Below, piece by piece: positions 49,649-61,336 of a DNA stretch of 64,000 nucleotides. A program made the position numbers and the translations under genes. How positions within the stretch are numbered: position 1 is the first letter of the stretch; every line of letters starts with the position of its first letter. This stretch comes from Verpa conica (lineage: Eukaryota > Ascomycota > Pezizomycetes > Pezizales > Morchellaceae). Location: positions 620,001 through 684,000 of the forward strand of contig JAUFSD010000016.1 in NCBI GenBank assembly GCA_033030425.1, read 5' to 3'. Below the pieces are notes generated by a model that had not been told where the DNA came from, searched no databases, and saw only the letters and a program-made list of their open reading frames with translations.

Positions 49649-51967
49649 TCAAACCTTCTTCCTCCTCTTCCCTCCTCTTTTACCAGGCATGTCCTCTGAG
49701 CAGATCGGGCAGAACCACTTCAGCTTTGTCGCCGCCTCCTCTTCCTTCAAGCCAACGCACTCGATATGAAACCATACCTTCGGGCACTACATATGCAAAA
49801 CAAGGCCCGAGCCTTTCTGTTAGCCTTTATCCACCCAATACCCTCCCCAAAGCAAAGAAACGACACACATGGTATCACCGCATAAGGGGGGAGCGGGCAT
49901 CAAGAACCAAGAGAGAAGCAGGGAGTGGAGGGGCAAAATATAAGGAGTAAAAAGGAAAAAGTAATAACAAAACTAACCTGAGAGTTCTCGCAAGCGACCA
50001 TAGTCCCTCTCGAAACCTCATCGCAGAGACAGTACCTATTAAGATCCTCTTCATCTTCATCCACCCACTCCTGTTCCTCTGCAGCTTCCGTTCCTGGTGT
50101 ATTTTCGCTATTCTTCTTTACTGTTCCTCGTCGTCCTCCGGCGACAAGTCCTTTCTGCGTTGTTGGTTTTGTACGTGGTGCAGGGACTCCAGCGGTTGAC
50201 ATACCACGTCTAGAACGCTTAGGGTCTACCAAAGGAGCTCCGGCGGGTGTAGTTGTTGATGCGGCGCGTTTGTGGCCACCTACTTTCGGTGCGGGAGGGT
50301 TTTTTGGAGGGCGGCCGAGACGGCGAGGGGGGGGTGCATCGGCGTCGGGCATTTCCTCATCTTCTGCGTCGTCTGCTTCTGTAGAGGCAGAATTTGAGTT
50401 GCTTGTAGAGGTGATAGTGCTGCCGGTATTGGCTGTGTTAACCGTGCTAGTTGATGCACTCCTCATCTTCCTACTACTTGCCGCCATCATAGCAGCGGCA
50501 CGATCCTTCTTCTCTTTCATGGCTGCCTTCTCACGTGCCTCTTTTGCTAGCCGTTCCTTCTCCGCTGCTTCCGCCGCCGCCGCCGCTGCTGCGGCTGCTT
50601 CTCTTTCTTCTGCTTCACGAGCGGCAAGCTCACGAGCTTCGTTAGCAAGACGCTCCATTTCTTTCCGCTTCTCTTCTTCTATAGCCCTTCGAGCCATCTC
50701 CCTTTCCATCTCCTCTCGTTTCTCCCGCTCCGCTTCCCGTTCCTTTTCTTTTCGCTCTTCCTCACGTTTCCGTTTCTTTGCACGGTTCAGCCGCATCCCT
50801 TTATTCTCACGGACCCCCGCCCCATCATCTGGTGCAATCTTCTCCGGGTCCCCGATGCCGCCATCTTCCGGGCCGTAAATCTTTAAAAAGTCCTCCCCGA
50901 GGCGTCCCTCCGTCTGGTCCGAAAACGCATCCTTATGTTTCGGCCCTCTTCCTAACGACTCTAGCTCGCGAATAATCATTGTTACGCTTGGAGTCCACCC
51001 CGAGTTCTTCTTCATTCTCTTTCGTAGTCGTGCGAGCTCCTCATTCGTGAGTCTGTTCCATGGAAGCAAGTGTGCCGGGATCGCAGTACCGTCTTCATAC
51101 CTTGCTGGTGCACCTCCAGAGAACGGCGGGTCGGATGGAGGTTTTGGGCCACGCTTCGGGGCACCTGTACTGGGCTTCTTCTTCTTTGGCTTGGGTGGGT
51201 ACACAGAGTCTGGGATATCCTCCCAATCATCTTCGTTTCCAGCTGGGGTAGCGGGGGGGAGACGAGAACGTGGCGTCGCAGTGTAAGTACGGCGGCGGCC
51301 CCCACGTGCGGGTGGAGCGGGGGTACGGTCGCTGTTGAGGCGAAGGGTAATCTTGTACTGTGGGTCCTCAGACTTTTCCAGCGCTCGTGGTTTCCGCGGT
51401 GAGATTGGGGTGGGGTCTCGGGAAGGGATGGTGATGTGCTCTAGCTTAGTTCGGATCGCGGTGATGCGGGAGAAGTGGCGGGCGATCTGCGGGGTGTTAG
51501 CGGAGGAGGTGGTAGGGGGTCGGGGTAGGGGAAGACACGTTTTCGTGGAGTTTTGTGGCCTCTGCTGCACTTTCTTGACGCGTTCGGATGGATGCATTGA
51601 TACTCCGGGAAATCTGTAGCCGCATCTCCATCTCTTCATCGCTTACGGCGCGACCGAAGCCGTTCGCGGTCGGGAGGGGCGCGTGGAGACTCGCGAATTC
51701 TTTTGTTAGCCATTCGAGGTGATTTCTGTGGTCCGCTTCCTGCGCGTCGAGAGAGCGTATAAGCTGGAGAGAACGGAAGAGGTCACTGGGGAGATATTCT
51801 GTGTCTGTTTTCAGTCAGCGTGGGGTGGGTGGGGGAATACGAGATGAGGTGAGGTTGTTGGAAAGCTTACAGTCAACGAACTCGCGGAGAGTTGCATGAG
51901 TGTCTGGATCCTCCGTGTCCTCGGATTCGTGGGAGAGCAATGGAACCATGGCACCAAGGTCTGACAT
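49649..51967 (-). CDS. ING-family protein with PHD finger (Yng/Pho23-like)
   Basis: Complement join 49649-49786, 49978-51486, 51539-51804, 51871-51967; 669 aa; introns of 191, 52 and 66 bp. The ING coiled-coil domain (about residues 35-150) reads EYLPSDLFRSLQLIRSLD...MRLQISRSI...ESAAEATKLHEN, then RITAIRTKLEHI after the second intron. The PHD finger is at the C-terminus (606-660): YCLCDEVSRGTMVACENSQ is the end of exon 3 and CPKVWFHIECVGL...KWFCPIC comes from exon 4. Tyr, Met and Trp of the H3K4me3 aromatic cage are kept; the Asp after the third Cys is Glu. Between them lies about 450 residues of disordered, charged linker with an EREKRE...AAAAAAAA-type helix, so the protein is twice the usual 250-350 aa. 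ING proteins are subunits of NuA4, NuA3 or Rpd3L complexes; which one cannot be told. The PHD is split by the longest intron. Confidence 0.91.
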
Positions 51968-52225
51968 TGCTGCAGGTCTGTGATTCGGGGGAAGAGGGAG
52001 GGGGGGGAGGGGAGGGATGGGAGGAGGGGAAGGGGGCTGCAGCGCGGGGTAAGATGACGGAGGAGGCGAGTCTTTGCGGGAGACGTGATGGGATGTTGAT
52101 GTGAGTGAGATGGAGTGGAGCCTAGCCGGGACGGGCGTGGCGGGGTGGGGGTGGGTTAGGGTTGCATGCCCTATCACTCGCCGGGTACACGTAGTGGTGG
52201 TCATGGTGATGTCTGCTCTTGTCTG

Positions 52226-52254
52226 CTCCAGGCTCCAGGCTCCAGGCTCAGGCT
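52226..52254 (+). repeat. CTCCAGG heptamer repeat
   Basis: Three full CTCCAGG units plus one that lacks the second C pair. It lies about 260 bp upstream of the ING start codon, on the opposite strand. Confidence 0.8.
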
Positions 52255-52936
52255 CTCCCTATCTATCGACGTCTATCTGAGCAGAGTCCTCGGCCCCTCC
52301 CGCACGCGTGTTGCGGGTAATTCCTCTGCCTGTTTCCCGATAACACTAAGACACACGATAAGCTTAAGCGTTTGTGCTAACCAAGCCCCCGCTGCTTTAG
52401 ACCGTTGTATTCTTGAGGGCGGTGTGGGCCGAGTTGAGTGGCCAGGCTCTGGTGAAACAACTCCCGCGGTAGAGTCTGTAAGTACAAATACATGTACTTG
52501 TAGCTTCGCTCTTCTTTATGGGTTCATCTCATCCTCCATTTTCCCAACCCGGCGCGGGGGGAATTGATTGATTGATTAATTGATTAATCGTAATACGTGA
52601 ACAGCGTGGGGGAAGCTGTGGTGGTCCGCGGTAACACTTGGACCTCCACTGGTCATCTCGTCAGCTAGCTATAGAGGCCAATTATCACCTCTGTTTTATC
52701 TCGATAATTACCCGAACCACCGATCATATTGTGGTTTGTTTGGGTTTGATATGTCCCAGTTAGAGGTTTGTTTTGTCTGTTCCCGTAATAGTCCAGTCCA
52801 GTCGGGTGTTTTCTTGTATCGCCTGGTAGTGGAAATTAGGCCCGTCCGTTTACGGCTTATATGATCCGATTGATAGTGCCACTTTTTGTACCATGGAATC
52901 ATCGGGTTCTAGCGAGACTCAGGCAACACGGTGTTT

Positions 52937-53020
52937 AATTCCATGGTAAGAGCACTGGGCTACGGAGATGCTGTCTATTTACTCTGATTATTATGAGTGA
53001 TAAAAGTGGGAGTCTAATCC
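52937..53020 (+). repeat. tRNA-like relic (box A and degenerate box B)
   Basis: TTCCATGGTAAGAGCACTGGGC resembles a tRNA D-arm and anticodon stem start; GTGGGAGTCTAATCCC about 50 bp later resembles a T-arm with two changed bases. A matching acceptor stem is not seen. Together with the relic near 9525 it may be a tRNA-derived SINE or a dead tRNA. Confidence 0.3.
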
Positions 53021-54123
53021 CTTTCTATAGCCTATAAATGACCCGGATCACTTGATTCATAGGCCGGTCCAGTATTAAACGGCCCCGTCTAGTACGTCTC
53101 AAACTTTGAAACGGGCCGGGCCAAACTAAACTCTGCGCCCCATCCCTCGTGCATTGGTTCGCTCCCTTTCTGAAGGGTGGCAGGCATGCCTGCCCAGAAC
53201 CCACCCCTAGTCCGCCCCACCACACCGGCGGGTTTCGGTAGTCCACTGAGGATAAAGGGATTCTTGGCTAAAGGGCCGTGTCTTTTTTTTTGGGGGGGGG
53301 GCGTCGCACTAAAGTCATTAGTGGTTACTAGCAGTTCTGCTGTCGGTCCCTTCAATTCCCCGTAGCCATGGGAAAGTCTCTAGGGTTTTATCTGGAGCTG
53401 AGATTGAGAAGCCTTTATACTACGAATTGAGGATGATAGATAACCCCTCCCCTCCCATATCCCCTAGAAACTATCCTGTAGTAGGCTAGTTAGGAAGGGA
53501 TTCTGTGGTTCTTGGTGATAATTACACATGTTCAAATAGTTCTGATGTCGAATTGGTTCTGTTGAACTGAAGTATGCTACTCTGTTCTTCTGATAAACCT
53601 AGGAGTAGAGTAATAGAAGTATTATCGGCAGGAGGCGTGTCGGATAAAGCCTAGTTGGGGAAGTCTGTAATTCTCTTATGCCTATAAGTTAGGAAGAAAA
53701 GGCGAGATTTTTATTTATTTTAAATATGAGAGGATAGGATAAATTCTCTGTTTGTAGAGGTTTAACCTCGCTACTTACTAGAGTCATAAGCATGATTAAC
53801 ATATTGGGTGCCCATTTTCTATGCTTATCTAGGAATACATCGATCGACTCGGATCCATCGTTCTTCGCGCCACGATCATCCCCCTAAAAATCTAAGTCGC
53901 TATGTATTGCGTTTTTAAACACCAAATTCTTAAACAGAGGCTGACTTTAATTCCCTCTCCCTAACATCACAGAAGGGGTGTATTCAAGCCTGGTATATGC
54001 TTATGATCTATCTTCTTATTAGGTTAAATTTAGTCATACTTCCTTAATCTCAATCTCTAAGGCGTAAAAGAGACAAAAAATGTTTAGCCGTGACCTTCAA
54101 GTAGTTCCCGGCGGTTTGATGTA

Positions 54124-54368
54124 TTGTAGGGGGACAAAAATAACCACGCATCCACGGCCATGTAGCACCCAAGCCGACCATCCCATATCAAAATACGCCC
54201 CTAGGTATCAGATACCACTCTAATTAAGGATGGATGGATAGTACAAAAGTATTGATATACCACCCTCATTTTCCTGCCAATTGTGACTGTGAAACGTCTA
54301 CTGGAAGCTATATAGCTCGAACATGAGGTGTTGCTACGTAAATGCGTGGTTATTTTTGTCCCCTACAA
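54124..54368. mobile_element. TIR element (MITE), 245 bp with TA target duplication
   Basis: The ends are inverted repeats of 28 and 27 bp that differ only by one G in a G run (TTGTAGGGG...ACAAAAATAACCACGCAT). A TA dinucleotide lies directly outside each end (54122-54123, 54369-54370). The 190-bp interior has no coding capacity. Size, TIRs and TA duplication fit a nonautonomous Tc1/mariner-type element. The autonomous partner is not in the window. Confidence 0.87.
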
Positions 54369-56862
54369 TATATAGTGCTAACAAAGCATCCCAAAGTTAC
54401 TTAGACCATCGTGTTCTTGAAGGAGTGTGTGAACTAGAGCTGAATGACCAAGTTACTGCGAAATAACTCTGGTAAGAAGTCTACTATGAAATAAAATGGT
54501 TTTAATAACTTGCTAGTCTAATAGATCTACTATAAATCTCCACCCTATCCCATCGATATGCGATATAACGGAATTAGAACGTCTCGCCGACTATCTGGTG
54601 GAATTCGGGTTTCATCTATTCCGGGGCTTAAGCTTCTTCCAATGATGACGCGTAGAACTTCTTTAATGTCAAGTTAGCCCTACCGCATATGAATAGTGAG
54701 AGTGCTAGACTTATAATTCAATAAATTAATAAACGGGGCTAGGTATAGACATATTACTCCTCTGATTATCGTAGAACGTATTCTATAGCTATAGGAACCG
54801 GGAGGGTTTTCATATGAATCCCGATGCACCTTTTTTTGCTAAGATGCTCAATGTGTTGTGTTTCTTTACCGTATAGGATCGCTCAATAATATATTTTGAC
54901 TTCCTTAAGTAATTACTGAGGAATATTACTTAATCAACCTTTAGGTCGTTCAGCGGATAATGCAAAGCCTCGATTCTCCTAGAGAAAGAGATCAGGCTTA
55001 GCAGTCTGCTGAAAGGAGTACGAGTAATGAGTGGATTGGATATCGGTATATTAACTCTTATAATTCTTTTTGGTTTTTTCTCTGACCACTGCTCTTACTC
55101 CTGGATTGTGTAAATTTTCCATAAGATTTGAACAATAGTTTAGAGGTACTATATATATTATAGTTATTTTTCTCTATGTAATAGACATTTTATACCTACT
55201 AGCTTGTTAGCACCCCCATAACTTATAGATGAAAAAGGTTTTCAGACCTCTATAGAGGTAATAAATGAATGCCTAAGCCTTTTATAAGGGCTTAATATTA
55301 AGGAGGTATTTCCAGTCATTTTATTCCTTTTATTGATGCCAAAATAAAATGTTGGATTTTAGGCTGCTGCTATAGCCGATAAGAAAAGTCGTTCTAGTTT
55401 TATACATGAGAATAAAACCTGGATTCGACTCTATGAGCGACAGAAGGAGCTCACTAATGTGTAGAAACCCAGCTTGTTAATGAACCTGCTTCTGTAGTAG
55501 CTTCTTTCCAATACCTAGCCTTTGATGGGGTGGAATTTGCACTCTAGGAAACTTTGATAATATAATTTGTATTTTTTTTGAGAAATCAATGACAGATAAG
55601 GTAGGGGGTTTCATAAAGTAATGGCTGTTTGATAAAATTTAATACTAATACTGCGTGGTAGTTATATCCTAGGAATCATCTAGTGTCTTGTTACCTTGCT
55701 TTTTCATGTCGATCTTGTCTTTTTATGCCTTAATATATCAACCCTAAGTCGATAGGCTAGTTATAAGTACCCTGATATGAGCAATAGCTCTTCAAGTTAG
55801 CCCTCCTATTGACTTTTTGCTTAGCTGGCCTTAAATATTCTAGATTGAGTCGGGGTTTCTTCTATTCGTCTACGCACTAGGTACTTCTTTAGCTAAAGAT
55901 TACTTAGGCATGAATACATATATTTTCATCTCAGACTGTTGTAACCGCTTGCCTTTTCCTGGAATCAAAGGAGAGATTAAAGAATATGTAGTTCAATGTT
56001 TTTTTGCTAGTAATAGAGGGGGGATTAGAGAAAGTATCGCTTATTACTCCTTGGGGTACGCCCTCTTCTCGTGGAAAAGCATCCCACAAAATGTGAATTC
56101 ATCCCGCTGGAGCTTTTATTGAGTAATCGAGTTAAACTAGTTATGTCAAGAATAGCAAATTTCCCATTTAATCCTCAAACAGGACCTGATCTCCTGATTA
56201 AAAGCTATAATGTAATATTTAGACCATCGTAGCCCAATGATGTGTAGCGTACATAGTAGCACAAAATTAGCCAAAAGGTCTTCAGGGGTTAGTGTAACGA
56301 TCTTCATCTGTATCTATGTACCTAGGACGCCTCCCGTCCCGAGACGATATTTCCCTAAAAAACACATTAATAATAGCCATCAGCTTATTACCTCGCCCAG
56401 ATATATGTATAGAGAGAGTAGCTAGTTCTAATTTATATGCCTGCCTCTGAGAGGCTTATTTATCGATATTCGTTAAAATATAGAGGGAGATTCGTTGGAC
56501 TTACGGCTAGGTCTGCCCCCTCTCAGAATAAATATCTAGCAGTGCATGTTTCTTCGGCAGTGAAAAATGGGTTTTCAAAGAGTGCTTGTGCTCTCGTATT
56601 CAGAAGTCAAAGTGGAATGTGGGTGGGATGTGGGAAGTCGCACAACAAGATCAAATATCCCAATCCCACGGTCCATGCAAGGCGGGACTGCGTGCCTACA
56701 TAAAACCTAACCCTTGCGGCGTAAGCCCTGACGTTATCCAGCCAGCCGGGTAACAATAAGGCCACCTTATCAGCTGTGACGCAGACGTCAGCGCTTCAGC
56801 ATATTCACCGCGTCTCGCTCACACCCCACCTAGTTTCGTTTTCTTTCACTATATCTCCAATC

Positions 56863-58359
56863 ATGAGGTTCTGGTCAACCTCTTCACCGCTATTCGTGCT
56901 CCTTGTATTGGCTCTCCGAGCTTCGGCAGCTACAGACTCAACCCCCGACACCCCCGAGAATCACGACCCTCCATGTACTGCAACCTCCCCCCACTCTGGC
57001 AATTTCTTCGACTTACGGCCGCTAATCCGGTCTGCGGATAAGAAGCCTGCACAGACAGACTGGCTGGCAAAGGGCCTCGATTATAGCTCGAATTTCACAA
57101 TTAATATCTGCGCGCCGGTACTCGCGGATGTGTCACAGGTAGAGGGGATCAAGGGTGAAGCGAAGAAGAACGTCAGTGCGTTTTATGAGAAGGACGGAGA
57201 GCAGTTTTCTATCGGGTTTGTTAGATCTCGCTTATCTACTCCTGGTGTCTTAGCTGACGTATACGTGATGATAGGAGTGTATCTACGAACCTCCACTTCC
57301 GGGGTCGCAAGCTCGTCATTGAATACACCGATGGTTCACCATGTCCAGATGCGCCAAAGCTGAGAAAGTCAACACTTATGAGCCTTATGTGCGACCGAGA
57401 CATGTTTCAGAAGGCGTCAATCTCATTCGTAGGACAGGCGAACGAGTGCGCATACTTTTTTGAGGTCCGGACCGCGAGCGCTTGTCCGACAGTTAAGGCG
57501 CAGGCGCTGGGACCAATTAGCGTTTTTGGGATTATGTAAGTTTACATCCATCGGCACCAGCCTAATAGAGGGCCGGCCACTAGTCTAGAAAGTGGTGTGA
57601 GCGATAGCGGCGTCAGTGGGTGTTGGTAAAGCGGGGTAGCTAATACCAGCTTTTAGTGGACTCGTTGCTGCAATAGTCTATTGTGCCGGAGGATGCATGT
57701 ATCAGAGGACTGTGATGCATGCTCGGGGGTGGAGACAAATCCCGCATTACCATGCTTGGTCTGGGGCGGTTGGGTTTCTCTGGGTGCGTTTTCTGTTACC
57801 GTTTAATGTCTTACATTTGTTTTCTGCATCACCTCCTGTTATGCTGCCCACACACCAAGATGAGGAAGCTCCGAGAGCCTCAGGGAGGGGGGAAGGCACC
57901 CGGCAGAAATAGAGCTGCTGGACCGCTTTACTGGGCCACTCTAGAAGACTCATGTTTTTTGGTTCTCTTGCATTGCATTATTTCTCTTTCTCTACATAGA
58001 TAGACTACTTTCCTCTTTGCATACATACTGGCCCTAGACACATACACAGACAAAAACACTACCCTAATTCATTGTTTTTCTCAGCATTAAATAAATTGTA
58101 TTTTTACTAATGCATTATCTAGAACTCCCTCAACGCTATCTGGACAAAATTTATCGAGTGTCTCCCTCTACCATCCTCTTTCAGGCGCTCCCGCTCAAAC
58201 ACTGGATACGGCCGTGCTGGTAGTAATGGCTTTGGCGCCCGGACCGTTGCTGGTGACCGGATTGGTGGTATTAGTAGTATCGGAGGTGGGAGAAACTCCC
58301 TTGATGATGAAAATCAACTTATCGATGAGTTGGATGAAGACTGGGGCGATGAAGCTTAG
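56863..58359 (+). CDS. Mannose-6-phosphate-receptor-like (MRH-domain) type I membrane protein, Mrl1-like
   Basis: Join 56863-57215, 57275-57535, 57657-57783, 58123-58359; 325 aa. Introns are 59, 121 and 339 bp. A signal peptide (residues 1-23, MRFWSTSSPLFVLLVLALRA) precedes a lumenal domain of about 175 residues with paired cysteines, N-glycosylation sequons (NFTINICAP), FRGRKLVIEYTDGSPC and ANECAYFFEVRTASACP, i.e. an MRH lectin fold. One membrane helix (about 200-219) comes next, then RGWRQIPHYHAWSG and an acidic tail ending DDENQLIDELDEDWGDEA. Such proteins sort vacuolar hydrolases between Golgi and endosomes. The last intron is long; its acceptor TTATCTAG was chosen because it makes one continuous exon NSLNAIWTKF through the acidic tail. 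A relation to Atg27 cannot be excluded, but the acidic tail favours Mrl1-like proteins. Confidence 0.86.
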
Positions 58360-59947
58360 GTATGAGGAGGGTGGTATCGGAGTTGGAGAATTATGAGCTA
58401 GTTTGAAAACGGGCGAGAAACAGAAAATGAGGGGGTTAGCAAAGCGTTGTATATCTTTGTATTTGATATCTTGGACTTGGACTTTAGTTGCTTTTATTTT
58501 GGGAACTGGCGTTATCTTTGCTTCTTCTGGAAATATCAGTCCTTGGTCGTTGGTCATGGTTATTAGGGTATCTGGACTGGGTTTTAAATAGCCATTGTAT
58601 GGCTAGGGAAAATGAATTTATTGCTTCGGAAGGTTGACTGGGAGCAATAGGTACATGTAGGGTACAGAACCGTAGTCTGTAAGAATAGGGAGCTTAGAAG
58701 CATAGAGTATCACTCGGTCACTCAGTCACTCGATATCTGGCACGCTGGAACCTAAAGGTAGAGATAGTTTATAGCGCTAAGTTCAGGCCAAGGGTTCTTC
58801 TGCAGATTCCCTACTAGCTTAAACTGCAGTGTTATCTAGAGCATTCTTTAGTAGATGCAGGCATTAATATGTCTGTACTACACCATAGTCATGACTCTTT
58901 CCTAGACTCTTCGGAGGCCTCAACGCCTTAAGTGTGGCTATACACATATCTATGTTAAATAAGAATTTAGAAACTTATCGTCTAAAGAAACTCAATCATG
59001 GGCGGGAATGAATATGTATCGACAAAGCTTACAAAGTCAAGTTCTATCTTTAATTGTCCCTAGACAAGTATCATAATGAAATATTCTTCTCCCCACATAT
59101 GGATATTTATGGACTCTCTCCAAACAGTTTAAGAAAATATGGAAAATGGATTACGACGGTTCGTCGTCTTTTCGTTTAACAAGAATCTCAACCTATAAAG
59201 ATATACCATAGATATGTTTTATTTTAACCCTAATAGCTTTTTTACACGTTAAAATGCACGTAATGGCCATAGTACCCCACCATGTAAAAGAAACCACATG
59301 TAACTAGGCTCCGTGAGTTGGCTACTTTTAGGTATTGGTAAAAAGGCAATATTGAAGAACATCTATTTAGGTGAGGGTATTCTAAGCGCCTATCTTAGAG
59401 GCTTATACGATAGAAGTGTCGATCAGGAAACTTCTGTATACACACGCAGTCTGAGTCTAGTTAAATACACACCCGTGTCTGTAAACAAAACAACGACCAA
59501 TGATCATTGACACCACGGCCAATCGGCTAGGCTCCACGACCGTTAGCTGCAGCTGATGATCGTAGATTCCGGCTTCTGGAAATACGATATCTATGCATAC
59601 CCTCCGATCTCGGCGGCTGTTCCGGGAGCCGAAGGCTTCGATCCCTCAAAAGCGGACTGTTCATACAGTTGCTGCTGGCCCTCCTGTGGACTCCTGTTAC
59701 ACAGCGCCGGGATCCACACCGCCAAGCCTCTATCCCAGGTTGGCCTAGCCCGTAGAAACAACAACGGCAAAGAAAACACCTCTCCACAACAGCAGTCCGC
59801 TCAACAACAACACTCATCCAGATATCCGTTATCCAGCAGCCAACCACAGACAGTCCCCTATCCACGCACACACACCCCTTGTAAAAACAAACTCACTCAT
59901 TCACTCTCCCACCTCGTCCAACGGTCCTAAACCACATCACCACCAAG
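58360..59947. other. Intergenic region upstream of the BAG gene
   Basis: The left 1.1 kb is AT-rich with no coding signal. From about 59680 the sequence turns CA-rich (CAACAACAACGG, CAACAGCAG, CAACAACAACACTC), typical of a fungal 5' untranslated leader. There is no ATG from 59594 to 59947 on the + strand, which bears on the start of the next gene. Confidence 0.6.
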
Positions 59948-60889
59948 CTGGCGCCCTCTACCTCACTACCGGATTTCCTCGACCCCTACTTGGGTCAACT
60001 TTCACCCTATATCTCGGATCTTGATCGTCTCCTGACTGAGCTGCAACTCTCCATCTCTCCTGGCTCTACACCAAAACCTCTACTCGACCTCCTCCCACAG
60101 CTTCTTGTTGGGCTAGGTGTCGTCTCGACTCTACTCGTATTCATGCGTCGCTTCTTTAGTCGCAGCTTGGGATCCTCCCAGGATGGAACTCCGCCTATTT
60201 CTGGGGAGGCAAATCCTGACCCGAATAGAAGCGAGGACATTATCACTATTAAACACGGAAAGGAGGAACACGTACTAAAGTATCCTGTCAACACAATCAC
60301 TGGCGGAACCCTGACTGTCGGCACCCTTCGCAACGACTGTAGCAAACTCACCTCCGTTGAACCTACACGCATTTCTCTTGTTTGCTCCGGAAAGAATCTC
60401 AAGGATGACGCTGCAACACTCGTCTCATTTGGTATCTCCAATGCTGCCAAGATCCTCTGCATGGCCTCTTCAGCATCCATTCCTTTGGACCCGAACACTG
60501 ACTCGCCTTCCAAGTCAAAGAAAAAGAAGAAGAAGTCTGGCGCTAAGGTGAAGGGTTCTTCGACCCCGGAGCCGACAGAGGTAAAGAAGGTCTTATCGCC
60601 TATGGAGAAGATTGATGCGGTTTGGGACGGGATCGTGGCAAACCTGATGCCGCTGACGGAGGAATTTATGAATAACCCCCCGACAGACCAGACGAAAAGA
60701 GCGGATGCACACAGGAGGTTGTCCGAGACTATGATGGGCGAGCTATTGAAGCTGGATTCGGTGGAGAGCAGTGAGCCGGAGGTGAGGGCAAGAAGAAAGG
60801 GTGTGGTGAAGGATATTCAGAAGATTTTGGATGGGTTAGATAGGGTATTAAAGGAACAGGGGAGCTTGAAGGATTTTGATCTGGATTAG
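59948..60889 (+). CDS. Membrane-anchored ubiquitin-like / BAG-domain Hsp70 co-chaperone (Snl1/Bag-like)
   Basis: The open frame has a hydrophobic anchor (PLLDLLPQLLVGLGVVSTLL followed by RRFF), a ubiquitin-like domain (about residues 97-174, DIITIKHGKEE...RISLVCSGKNLKDD), a Lys-rich linker and a BAG domain (about 218-304, MEKIDAVWDGIV...HRRLSETMMGELLKLD...GVVKDIQKILDGLDRV). BAG domains act as nucleotide-exchange factors of Hsp70; yeast Snl1 is anchored in the ER/nuclear envelope in the same way. The start is a problem: the frame is open back to a stop at about 59882, and it has no ATG before 60143. The entry begins at CTG 59948, which has an A at -3 and G at +4; 313 aa result. The ATG at 60143 would give a 248-aa soluble form without the anchor. 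A spliced leader exon would have to use an AAG acceptor at exactly 59947. Confidence 0.88.
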   Translation: MAPSTSLPDFLDPYLGQLSPYISDLDRLLTELQLSISPGSTPKPLLDLLPQLLVGLGVVSTLLVFMRRFFSRSLGSSQDGTPPISGEANPDPNRSEDIITIKHGKEEHVLKYPVNTITGGTLTVGTLRNDCSKLTSVEPTRISLVCSGKNLKDDAATLVSFGISNAAKILCMASSASIPLDPNTDSPSKSKKKKKKSGAKVKGSSTPEPTEVKKVLSPMEKIDAVWDGIVANLMPLTEEFMNNPPTDQTKRADAHRRLSETMMGELLKLDSVESSEPEVRARRKGVVKDIQKILDGLDRVLKEQGSLKDFDLD

Positions 60890-61336
60890 ATGATAGGGAT
60901 GAATGGGGATTGCTCCTCCGGGTGGAGTTGAGCATAGATGCAAGAGGGGGTAATTTTTCGTGAATATAGAGCGCGCGAGGATGGGTGCTTTTCTTTCTAT
61001 TTTCAGTTTCCTTCAAAACTTACCTCTATTAATCGTGGTGACTTCGTTCTGGCTCTTGTTTCTACTTTAGGGATGATAGAAGGGTTCTACGGGGCGTAGT
61101 TGGTCTGGAAAAGTGTTGATGAATTACAGGCTGTATTCTTTATAGGAAGATGCTGTACTACGAAAAGGAGTAATGAATATAATTCCTAAAAACGAGAACT
61201 ATCAGTAAACACCCGCATTACACTTGACCTATTGTGACTCCAGCATCGTATGATGTATGCCAAGACCCCGTGATAGATACTTTATCCTTCAAATTCCTCC
61301 ATCACTTCCACCACCCTATTCACCAATACTACAGCT
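60890..61336. other. Spacer between BAG gene and AIM18/46-like gene
   Basis: Tandem genes on the same strand; the spacer contains the 3' flank of the first and a CA/CT-rich leader (about 61290-61336) of the second. No other feature is seen. Confidence 0.6.

Larger units (their letters stand above)
51968..56862. other. Promoter region and five-kilobase gene desert
   Basis: The first 200-300 bases are GC-rich with G runs and include the ING promoter. A CTCCAGG tandem repeat is at about 52226-52254. A tRNA-like relic is near 52937-53020. From about 53390 to 56740 the DNA is AT-rich with dense stops; a TIR element lies at 54124-54368. No gene is recognised. The last 100 bases form the leader of the MRH-domain gene. 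Confidence 0.5.

Noticed and set aside
50270..50878. 202-codon plus-strand frame rich in Ser, Arg and Ala
   Set aside because: It is the antisense shadow of the charged linker of the ING gene.
58195..58557. 120-codon minus-strand frame
   Set aside because: Antisense to the acidic-tail exon of the Mrl1-like gene, which is well supported.
59527..59871. 114-codon minus-strand frame upstream of the BAG gene
   Set aside because: No domain; it covers the CA-rich leader of the BAG gene read backwards.
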